Source: an uncultured Holdemanella sp.
Lineage (GTDB): Bacteria > Bacillota_I > Bacilli_A > Erysipelotrichales > Erysipelotrichaceae
Assembly: GCA_900754615.1 (NCBI GenBank)
Contig: CAAEDN010000003.1
Coordinates: forward strand, 1-33,435
Direction of reading: 5' to 3'
Length of the DNA: 33,435 bases
Part shown: one piece after another, positions 17,153-24,133 of the stretch
Layout: each line of letters begins with the position of its first letter
How positions within the stretch are numbered: position 1 is the first letter of the stretch
The notes under the pieces: model-generated
Database searches by the model: none
What the model was told of the DNA's origin: nothing
What the model saw: only the letters and a program-made list of their open reading frames with translations
Position numbers and translations under genes: made by a program

Positions 17153-17602
17153 TTATGCCTTTTCACTTACATGAACAACAATTTCACCAATGACTTGTCC
17201 ACGATATAAATCAACAGGAACACGTGTCACGCCTAAAGATGCGATTGACTGTTCTAATTGAAGTTTTCTTTTATCTACACGAATTCCTTTTTTAGCTAAA
17301 GCCTCAACAATTTGTTTACTTGAAACAGAACCAAAAGTAGCACCATTTTTACCTGTACTCAATCTAAACTCTAATGTAATACCCTTTAAAGTTTCACTTA
17401 AAGCTTCCGCTTCCTTCTTTAATTCAGCTTCATGTTCTGCTCTTTCTTCCATTTGTTTATCTAGAACCTTAGCAGAGCCCTTTGTATATGCAATAGCCGA
17501 CTTATTTTTAAACAAAAAATTTCGTGCATAACCATCACTCACCTCAACTACGTCGTCTTTTTTTCCTAATTTACGAATATCTTTAAGCAATATTACTTTC
17601 AT
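17153..17602 (-). CDS. 50S ribosomal protein L9 (bL9)
   Basis: A 149-residue protein with the bL9 N-terminal motif MKVILLKDIRKLGKKDDVVEVSDGYARNFL, a long connecting helix and the C-terminal rRNA-binding domain. The ATG at 17602 is the family start and has AGGAGG nine bases upstream, inside the last codons of gdpP, which it overlaps by 20 bases. Confidence 0.97.
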   Translation of the reverse strand: MKVILLKDIRKLGKKDDVVEVSDGYARNFLFKNKSAIAYTKGSAKVLDKQMEERAEHEAELKKEAEALSETLKGITLEFRLSTGKNGATFGSVSSKQIVEALAKKGIRVDKRKLQLEQSIASLGVTRVPVDLYRGQVIGEIVVHVSEKA

Positions 17603-19553
17603 TTTTCTGTTCCTCCTCAATACACTTTAAGATCATATCCTTCATCTGCTGCACGGATACGTCCTCTCTTTCAACGGCAGCCGCACTAAAATGGCCACCA
17701 CCATTTAATTTTTCCATAATCTTTTGAACGTTGTAAGATCCATCACTACGCGCACTAACTGCCACCGCATTAGGATTCGTTCTAACCTTCGCTATTGTAA
17801 AGCTAGCCATACAACCCTTGATCAATAATAAAGCCTGTGACACTTGTGCCATCATCGTTTTCTCTAAAACTTCATCCTCAATTGCCGCAATCATAAAATG
17901 ATCATAGTAAGGTCTTGCCTGCTGAATCAGCGCATTCTTCATAGAAAAATACAAATAGTCTTCACATAATGCTTTTTCAGCTCGCTTCGTATTGGCACCC
18001 CAGTTCTGTAAAGCAGCCGCTGCTTCAAAGGTACGAGCATCTGTATGCATTTTGAATCGATTCGTATCTACTAAAATACCCAAATACATAACTGTCGCTT
18101 CCAATTCATAAATCGGTATATGATTTGGAATATTTTGAAGCAACTCAACAATCAATTCACAAGCTGAGCTTGCCGTACTTTCTACATAAGTTAATAAAGT
18201 ATGCTTAACAAATGTGTCACTACGTCTATGATGGTCAATTACTAAAATACGATTGCATTGATTGACAAATTCTTTTGCACTTGAAATTGCTGGAATACCG
18301 TGATCAGCCATAATCAATAAATCTTTATTAAAGTCCATGGATGCCATTGCCTCATCTGGAGTAATCAAAGTATGACGTTCATTCACCACATCACTAAAAG
18401 TATTCATCACTTCCTGCAGTTGTTCATCTCTAGGTACATCTTTTAATACAATATAAACTTCTTTACCTAGTGCATGCACCCAGTTTGATAAAGCAAAACA
18501 AGCCCCCATACAGTCAAAATCACTCATTACATGTCCAGCAATATAAACACAATTCGATTCCGTAATAGCTTCTTGAATGGATTGTGCCATAATACGGACA
18601 CGAACTTTAGAACGTGTGGAAATTGTTTCGGAGTTTCCACCCACAAATTGAACAGTCCCTCCACTTGCACGTATAGCTGCTTGATCACCACCACGGCTTT
18701 GTGCTAATTCAATCAATTCATTGACCATATCATCTAATACAGTAAAATCATTCGATCCATACGCAAATGCCATACTCAATGTAATAGAAACATCTAATTT
18801 ATTTGCTTCGTCCTTAATCAATTGTAGAATTGTAAAATTTTGTTTGCGCACTTCTGTCAGTATTTCTTTATTTAAAATAACTAAGAAACGATCCGAGCGC
18901 AAACGCCTTACAAACATCTTATTATCCTTCGCCCAAGTAACTAAAGAACCTCTTAAATGCGTATTAATTTGAGCCATGATTTCTTCATTTTCATAAGATT
19001 GGTATTCCATATAGTTATCAAGCTGCAATAAGCCGACTACAATTTCATTGTCTAAATACTGCTGACGCATATTATAGTAATCCGTAATATCTTTGACATA
19101 CAAAATTTGTGCATCTCTTTTACGTGTAATTTCATAGACACGTCCCTTTGATTTACCAATCACCATATCGACATCATCTTCAAATAAAGTACGGATATTG
19201 CTGATCCAGCTTGTTAATTTATTATTCGTTAATTCAATACCTTTTTCTTTAAAAAAAGGTGAAGCCCATGTCACAATATATTCCTCATTATAAGTAAGAA
19301 TACCAACATCTCCAAAGTTTAATGCATCTTTTGCATCTTTCCCCAAAACTCTTGAAATATCAACTTCTGTTTTCATCCCATGTTTTTTCAAAGCTGTCCA
19401 GAATCCAAAAAAAGCACAAGTAAATATAAAAACTAAAACTAAGGCAGCTGCCATAATAACATATGCTTTTTTAAAAAATAACAAAATCGATAATATGACA
19501 CCTAGAGCCAGGCCTGTAGCGCATAAGGTACGCCACTTTTCAAACTGTTTCAT
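17583..19553 (-). CDS. Cyclic-di-AMP phosphodiesterase GdpP (YybT)
   Basis: A 656-residue membrane phosphodiesterase that hydrolyses c-di-AMP. In order: two membrane helices (about 12-27 and 31-52), a PAS-like domain (75-150), a degenerate GGDEF domain (165-300) without the GGDEF motif, and DHH/DHHA1 catalytic domains (330-650). Metal ligands are visible at His341, Asp345, Asp347, Asp417, His441-His442 and Asp496, and the GGGHFSAAA motif lies near the C-terminus. The ATG at 19553 (AGAGG nine bases upstream) gives the normal length. c-di-AMP controls potassium and cell-wall homeostasis. Confidence 0.95.
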   Translation of the reverse strand: MKQFEKWRTLCATGLALGVILSILLFFKKAYVIMAAALVLVFIFTCAFFGFWTALKKHGMKTEVDISRVLGKDAKDALNFGDVGILTYNEEYIVTWASPFFKEKGIELTNNKLTSWISNIRTLFEDDVDMVIGKSKGRVYEITRKRDAQILYVKDITDYYNMRQQYLDNEIVVGLLQLDNYMEYQSYENEEIMAQINTHLRGSLVTWAKDNKMFVRRLRSDRFLVILNKEILTEVRKQNFTILQLIKDEANKLDVSITLSMAFAYGSNDFTVLDDMVNELIELAQSRGGDQAAIRASGGTVQFVGGNSETISTRSKVRVRIMAQSIQEAITESNCVYIAGHVMSDFDCMGACFALSNWVHALGKEVYIVLKDVPRDEQLQEVMNTFSDVVNERHTLITPDEAMASMDFNKDLLIMADHGIPAISSAKEFVNQCNRILVIDHHRRSDTFVKHTLLTYVESTASSACELIVELLQNIPNHIPIYELEATVMYLGILVDTNRFKMHTDARTFEAAAALQNWGANTKRAEKALCEDYLYFSMKNALIQQARPYYDHFMIAAIEDEVLEKTMMAQVSQALLLIKGCMASFTIAKVRTNPNAVAVSARSDGSYNVQKIMEKLNGGGHFSAAAVEREDVSVQQMKDMILKCIEEEQKNESNIA

Positions 19554-19564
19554 ATAGAAAACCT

Positions 19565-20419
19565 CTATTCTCTTCTTAACTGTAAAAGACAGTCTAATTC
19601 TCCCATAAATATCCACAACAAATTAAGTCCAGGAATAAAAGCACCAAAAATAGAAAGAAACGACCATTTCTTTTTTTGGTATTTTACACATAAACTCATA
19701 AAATAAACAACACCAAAGTATAATAACAAGCTACAATCTACAAAGAAAACAACCTGTGCAAAATCTACTATCCCCGTTGGACATTCTATCACATTTTGAA
19801 TTAAAAAGAACGCAATCCATACTACAACAGAGAAGACACCAACCCATCTTGGACTTTGAATCTTCGATAATGGTTGTAACGGTACAATATCCATATGCAT
19901 TCGCATACAAATCATTAATGCAACCAAATGTATGCATAAAGCTTGTAAAAGACCTAACATACCTATCATAAGATATGTAAATACCTTTAAACTAATAAAC
20001 GGAATATATTGCGAAATCAAACGAAAATCTTCATAGAAATCAATTCCAAACAATGTACTCCACAATAAAATAATGCAGAGGTTTGCCAAAACAGAAAGAA
20101 CAAAACAAAATATAAAATTAGTCATGTTCTTAAAATGTTTAAAAACACCTCCCCCATATAAAAAACCTATCAATAAAGAAGTCCAACTATAAAACCATGT
20201 GGTAAATCCACCAAAAAACATTGTCATTAAACCCATACAGATGGTTACCAAAGCTCCCATTTTGACTCCGCTCATCGCTGTATAAATAAGTACAGGAAAA
20301 GCAAAAATCCAGGAAGCACTGGATTCTATCATTAACGCACTTTGTTGATTTAAGAATAATAAAGCTCCATAAATAGCGCAAACCATAGCACCTTTTGTAA
20401 TCTGTTTCGTTTTTATCAT
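19565..20419 (-). CDS. YybS-like (DUF2232) membrane protein
   Basis: A 284-residue protein with about eight membrane helices, placed directly before gdpP as YybS is in other Firmicutes. Its N-terminus (TKQITKGAMVCAIYGALLFL) agrees with family members, which supports this start. The function is unknown; ECF-like substrate-binding topology has been suggested for the family. There is no ribosome site, and the promoter -10 is only six bases from the ATG, so the mRNA is probably leaderless. An internal ATG at residue 12 has AAAGG close upstream but would cut the conserved N-terminus. Confidence 0.88.
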   Translation of the reverse strand: MIKTKQITKGAMVCAIYGALLFLNQQSALMIESSASWIFAFPVLIYTAMSGVKMGALVTICMGLMTMFFGGFTTWFYSWTSLLIGFLYGGGVFKHFKNMTNFIFCFVLSVLANLCIILLWSTLFGIDFYEDFRLISQYIPFISLKVFTYLMIGMLGLLQALCIHLVALMICMRMHMDIVPLQPLSKIQSPRWVGVFSVVVWIAFFLIQNVIECPTGIVDFAQVVFFVDCSLLLYFGVVYFMSLCVKYQKKKWSFLSIFGAFIPGLNLLWIFMGELDCLLQLRRE

Positions 20420-20425
20420 ATGACT

Positions 20426-20454
20426 ATTATATAAAAATAAAAAAAAGACTTCAA
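20426..20454 (-). promoter_or_regulatory. yybS promoter placing the RNA start at the ATG
   Basis: Minus-strand -35 TTGAAG (20449-20454), a 17-base T-rich spacer and -10 TATAAT (20426-20431). Six bases (AGTCAT) separate the -10 from the ATG, so the usual start distance falls on the A of ATG. The -35 lies within the rpsR terminator hairpin. Confidence 0.72.
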
Positions 20455-20466
20455 TATATGAAGTCT
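20439..20466 (-). terminator. Terminator after rpsR
   Basis: A perfect 8-bp stem AGACTTCA/TGAAGTCT with a five-base loop, two bases after the rpsR stop, followed by eight T residues on the minus strand. It separates rpsF-ssb-rpsR from yybS-gdpP-rplI-dnaB. Confidence 0.9.
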
Positions 20467-20468
20467 AA

Positions 20469-20699
20469 TTAGTCAACCACGTAAGGTAACAAAGCCATTT
20501 GACGAGCACGTTTAATAGCTGTTGCTAACATTCTTTGGTATTTTGCACGAGTTCCAGTCACACGTCTAGGAATGATTTTTCCGTTAGCGTTGATGAAACG
20601 TTTTAATAATTCTACGTCTTTGTAGTCGATTTCCTTAATTTTGTTCTTAGTGAAGTAACAAACTTTTTTACGACCCATACGTTGTTTTTTAAATGCCAT
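20469..20699 (-). CDS. 30S ribosomal protein S18 (bS18)
   Basis: A 76-residue protein with the conserved KVCYFTKNKIKEIDYKDVELLKRFI and PRRVTGTRAKYQRMLATAIKRARQMALLP segments. It pairs with S6 on the ribosome platform. One cysteine of the usual zinc-binding set is present, so it is probably the zinc-free form. It follows ssb, the usual Firmicutes order. Confidence 0.98.
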   Translation of the reverse strand: MAFKKQRMGRKKVCYFTKNKIKEIDYKDVELLKRFINANGKIIPRRVTGTRAKYQRMLATAIKRARQMALLPYVVD

Positions 20700-20716
20700 A
20701 AGTAAGTCCTTCCTTT

Positions 20717-21235
20717 CTAGAATGGTAAATCATCACTAGCAATATCTAGTGAATCATCTGCATTGAATGTTGAATCAAATGCGTTATTTGTATTCTGTAC
20801 AGGATTTGAATATGGATTTTGATTATATCCATTCTGCACAGGAGCAGCATATGTATTTTGAGCAAAACCTTGATTCATTCCATAATCTTGGCTTGGAGCT
20901 GAATAATTTGATTGTGCATTTTTTGGTTCTAAAAATTGAACACTTTCTGCAACAACCTCTGTTACATATACCCTTTGTCCTTGCTGGTTATCATAAGAAC
21001 GAGTTTGAATTCGTCCCTCTAAACCAATCAATGAACCTTTGTGTAAATACTGTGTCATTAAATCAGCCGTTTTATTCCAAGCTACACAGTTAATAAAATC
21101 AGCATCTGGCTGTCCTTGTGTTGAAACACGACGACCAACTGCCATTGTGAATGAGCAAACACTTGTTCCGCTTTGCGTCTTACGTAATTCTGGATCACGT
21201 GTTAAACGCCCAACTAATACCACTCGATTAATCAT
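20717..21235 (-). CDS. Single-stranded DNA-binding protein Ssb
   Basis: A 172-residue protein. An N-terminal OB-fold (MINRVVLVGRLTRDPELR to about residue 105) binds ssDNA as a tetramer. A Gln/Asn/Tyr-rich flexible linker follows, and the acidic tip DDLPF recruits partners. It lies between rpsF and rpsR, as in most Bacillota. Confidence 0.98.
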   Translation of the reverse strand: MINRVVLVGRLTRDPELRKTQSGTSVCSFTMAVGRRVSTQGQPDADFINCVAWNKTADLMTQYLHKGSLIGLEGRIQTRSYDNQQGQRVYVTEVVAESVQFLEPKNAQSNYSAPSQDYGMNQGFAQNTYAAPVQNGYNQNPYSNPVQNTNNAFDSTFNADDSLDIASDDLPF

Positions 21236-21253
21236 ATTTTAATTTAACCTCGA

Positions 21254-21547
21254 TTATTTTTCGCTTTCAGTTTTAACAACCATAATACGAATTACATTGT
21301 TGCTAATACGAGACAAACGTTGGAATTCGAAAACTCCTTCATTATTAGCAGTTACATTGATAACTACATAGTGTCCCTTTTTCATGTGATCAATTTCGTA
21401 AGCGAATTCTTTCACTCCCCAGTCATCTACTTTGTCAATTGAACCACCGTTATCAGTGATTGTTGCATGTAAACGATCTGAAACTGTTTTGAACGCTGCA
21501 TCATCTAAAGATGCATTCACAATGTACATAATTTCATATTTTTTCAT
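21254..21547 (-). CDS. 30S ribosomal protein S6 (bS6)
   Basis: A 97-residue protein with the bS6 motif MKKYEIMYIVNASLDD, the KKGHYVVINVTAN strand and the C-terminal LSRISNNVIRIMVVK. The ATG at 21547 has GGGAGG seven bases upstream; the longer open frame upstream is non-coding leader. It is the first gene of the rpsF-ssb-rpsR operon. Confidence 0.97.
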   Translation of the reverse strand: MKKYEIMYIVNASLDDAAFKTVSDRLHATITDNGGSIDKVDDWGVKEFAYEIDHMKKGHYVVINVTANNEGVFEFQRLSRISNNVIRIMVVKTESEK

Positions 21548-21609
21548 GTGTACACCTCCCTTTGGTCTTTTTTGGCTTCTTGTGAAGCAGAGAACAGGCA
21601 TAAACCTGC
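21548..21609 (-). ncRNA. Possible S6:S18-type autoregulatory leader of rpsF
   Basis: The predicted 62-base leader can form AAGCAG/CTGCTT with an internal CAGG/CCTG hairpin, or alternatively GCTTC/GAAGC, which are mutually exclusive. Many bacteria carry an S6:S18-binding RNA at this place. I could not match the conserved bulge with confidence, so this is a candidate only. Confidence 0.3.
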
Positions 21610-21615
21610 TTTGTT

Positions 21616-21624
21616 ATTATAACA
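21616..21624 (-). promoter_or_regulatory. rpsF operon promoter (extended -10)
   Basis: Minus-strand TGTTATAAT with a weak -35 TTACAA (21639-21644) at 17 bases. The -35 lies in the loop of the preceding terminator hairpin. Confidence 0.65.
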
Positions 21625-21656
21625 AAAAAAGACTTTGTTTGTAAACCACAAAGTCT
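21623..21656 (-). terminator. Terminator of the activase-dehydratase-Nudix operon
   Basis: A perfect 9-bp stem AGACTTTGT/ACAAAGTCT (21648-21656 with 21630-21638) followed by seven T residues. It begins at the last two bases of the TAG stop codon. Confidence 0.9.
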
Positions 21657-22878
21657 AATATTTTTTTAATTGATATTGAGCATTGTAATAAAGCTCATTA
21701 TATTTTGTTCCTTCAAGCACTTCTAGTACATCATTTAAACCTGAAATCAACTTATAATCATGAATATTCGATAATGGAATCCATTTGGATTCTTCATTTT
21801 CGATTCCATTAAACACCTTCGTTTTGTATAAGAAAATAATATGTCTACAACCATCACTCGATGTAAATTGTTTTGTTCCACACAAACATAATTGTTCTAC
21901 ATTTAAACCTGTTGTTTCTTTCACATCACGAATCGCTGATTGTACAAACGATTCTCCAAGTTCAATATTTCCACCAGGGAATGTATATCCATTTGGATTC
22001 TGACTATTTCGAACTAACACATTACCTTTTTCATCTTGAATCATGACCATATTTGTAAGTTCACAAAATTCAGCTTTTTTATCTGCATTCAACCTTCTTC
22101 TTTCAAGTGCTAGCTTGCCATCTGCTACAATATTACGAATTTCTTTAGAAATACGACGTTCTGGGAAAGCCTTTGAAATATGTTTTTTAGCTTCTAAAGA
22201 GAAGTTATCCAAACTACTTTGAAATTCTTCAATACGCTCTGATAAATCTGGACGTGACAACATCCATTCTTGGAAAGCTTCTTGAGCTTCTTGAACACGC
22301 AATTGACTTTCGGCTTCGAAATCCTTTTTGAAAGCCTCCATTTGAACTTGTACCTTGTGGAATACCTTCTTACGACGAAGCAAGGCAAGTGTTGTAAATA
22401 CGCAGTCAATGCCAAAGCCAATCGTAAAGGCAGATAAAAAACTCATCAAAGCTGTAAAAGGAATATCTAAGACAATATCTTGAATAATAGGATGGACAAC
22501 ATAAACAACCACAATGGACATAATGCCAAATAAAGTGGAGTTCAACAAACATACACGCCCATTGATATTCATAAATCTTTCAGAATAATCCCACCATCTT
22601 GTTTTGAATAGAATTTCCATCACCCAACTTGTAATATACTCCAAAGCACTTGTAATAATGACACCTAGAATAAATACAAGTATCGGATAGTCTTTCACAA
22701 ATAACAAAGGATAAAGAACAAGTAAAGCACCTACTCCGTAGATTGGACAATATGGGCCATAAAAGAAGCCTCGGTTAATAAACTTCCTTGCAGGAATCCC
22801 ACAATATAAGTCTTCACAAACCCAACCTAAAAAGGCATACAAAATAAAGTAAGCATAAGCATATACAAATTCCATCAT
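21655..22878 (-). CDS. Membrane protein with CmpB-like domain fused to variant Nudix domain
   Basis: A 407-residue fusion. Residues 1-168 form about five membrane helices resembling the 'putative ABC transporter permease' family (PF06541), with YAFLGWVCEDLYCGI and the conserved RGFFYGPYCPIYGVGAL. Residues 170-265 are charged and probably coiled coil. Residues 275-400 form a cytoplasmic Nudix hydrolase domain: the box starts at Gly303, with Glu309, Arg317 and Glu321. Asp318 replaces the first Glu of RE and Thr322 replaces the second Glu of EE. The ATG overlaps the upstream gene's TGA. Substrate unknown; a membrane-tethered hydrolase of a nucleoside diphosphate derivative is the general expectation. 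Confidence 0.82.
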   Translation of the reverse strand: MMEFVYAYAYFILYAFLGWVCEDLYCGIPARKFINRGFFYGPYCPIYGVGALLVLYPLLFVKDYPILVFILGVIITSALEYITSWVMEILFKTRWWDYSERFMNINGRVCLLNSTLFGIMSIVVVYVVHPIIQDIVLDIPFTALMSFLSAFTIGFGIDCVFTTLALLRRKKVFHKVQVQMEAFKKDFEAESQLRVQEAQEAFQEWMLSRPDLSERIEEFQSSLDNFSLEAKKHISKAFPERRISKEIRNIVADGKLALERRRLNADKKAEFCELTNMVMIQDEKGNVLVRNSQNPNGYTFPGGNIELGESFVQSAIRDVKETTGLNVEQLCLCGTKQFTSSDGCRHIIFLYKTKVFNGIENEESKWIPLSNIHDYKLISGLNDVLEVLEGTKYNELYYNAQYQLKKY

Positions 22879-24131
22879 ACGCTAGCCTTCATTTCTTCAC
22901 TTAACTTGGCATTCGCCAACATCAAACGAATACGATTTTCCTGATTGACCTTTGATGCACTTGGATCATAATCAATCGCAACAATATTAGCTTCAGGATA
23001 TTCATCCTTAATTTTACGAACCATACCTTTGGCAACAATATGATTTGGCAGGCAACCAAATGGTTGTGCACTGATCACATTGGTAACACCTGATTTAATA
23101 AGTGAAACAACTTCACCTGTTAAAAGCCAACCTTCACCCATTTTTACACCTGGGTCAATAAAGGCTTTTCCATTTTCAATCACTTCACTAAAATCATCCG
23201 GCACATTAAATGTACCATCCTTTTTTACCATATCTCTAAACGTTTTCTGCATACGCATAATAACATCCTTTACTATATTGTATATATAGTGATTTTTCGC
23301 ATGCATATGATAGTATTCATAGTCAATAATTGAATTTTCAACGCAATATAGTGCAAAATCCATAACACCTGAAAGCACAGGTTCAAAGCCCTCTTCAATT
23401 AAATAATCTTCTAAATGCTGATTTCCTAACGGAGAGTACTTCATATAGATTTCTCCAACGATTCCAATACGAATCTTTGTCTGAGTACGATCTTGTGGAA
23501 TAGCCTTAAACATTTCAATCATCTTTTTATAAATGCGCTTTGATTGTTTATAAGAACCATGCTCAAATGTTGGAATCAATTCATCAATAAATTGATTTAC
23601 CGCCTTGTCTGTAGCTCCTTTTTCAAGTTCATAAGGCTTTACCTGATTACTTAACCACATCAAGGCATCTCCATATAAAGCTCCATAAAGGATACGAAGA
23701 ATCAAAGGCATTGTAAATTCAACGCTGCTGCCTTTTTCTAGGCCATTCGCATTGGCAGATAAACAAGGAATATGTTGCCATCCTTCCATAGCCAAAGCTT
23801 TTCGTAATAATGAAAGATAATTACTTGCACGACATCCTCCAGCGGTTTGTGTAATAGCACAAGCTACATGATTCATATCATATTTACCACTCTTTAGAGC
23901 ATCAATCATCTGGCCAATAACCAATAATGCTGGATAACAAGTATCATTATGCACGTGTGCCAATCCTTCTTCACGAACCTGCTCTCCTTCATTGGTTAAA
24001 ACTTCTAATTTATATCCACTTTTCGCAAAGACTGGTGTCAACAAGCGAAAATGAATGGGAAGCATAGAAGGAACTAAAATTGTGTAATCCTTCTTCATAT
24101 CAGAATTAAATAATGTGTATTCTAAGCTCAA
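22875..24131 (-). CDS. 2-hydroxyacyl-CoA dehydratase-like protein, C-terminal part of the large activase/reductase
   Basis: A 418-residue protein matching the C-terminal third of the roughly 1400-residue activase-dehydratase proteins found as one chain in many Firmicutes. Cysteines likely to bind iron-sulfur clusters are Cys65 (DTCYPAL), Cys91 and Cys100 (CAITQTAGGC), Cys123, Cys263 and Cys360 (PFGCLPNH). The start is TTG at 24131, two bases after the stop of the upstream gene, with AGGAG seven bases upstream; the next Met would remove a conserved strand. It probably works as a complex with its neighbour. The substrate is unknown. Confidence 0.83.
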   Translation of the reverse strand: MSLEYTLFNSDMKKDYTILVPSMLPIHFRLLTPVFAKSGYKLEVLTNEGEQVREEGLAHVHNDTCYPALLVIGQMIDALKSGKYDMNHVACAITQTAGGCRASNYLSLLRKALAMEGWQHIPCLSANANGLEKGSSVEFTMPLILRILYGALYGDALMWLSNQVKPYELEKGATDKAVNQFIDELIPTFEHGSYKQSKRIYKKMIEMFKAIPQDRTQTKIRIGIVGEIYMKYSPLGNQHLEDYLIEEGFEPVLSGVMDFALYCVENSIIDYEYYHMHAKNHYIYNIVKDVIMRMQKTFRDMVKKDGTFNVPDDFSEVIENGKAFIDPGVKMGEGWLLTGEVVSLIKSGVTNVISAQPFGCLPNHIVAKGMVRKIKDEYPEANIVAIDYDPSASKVNQENRIRLMLANAKLSEEMKASV

Positions 24132-24133
24132 TT

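Noticed and set aside
19565..19616. Longer gdpP start overlapping yybS
   Set aside because: The extra residues are not typical of GdpP, and the ATG at 19553 has a ribosome site and gives the family length.
21548..21601. Extra N-terminal residues on ribosomal protein S6
   Set aside because: They encode the leader and ribosome site; bS6 begins at MKKYE.
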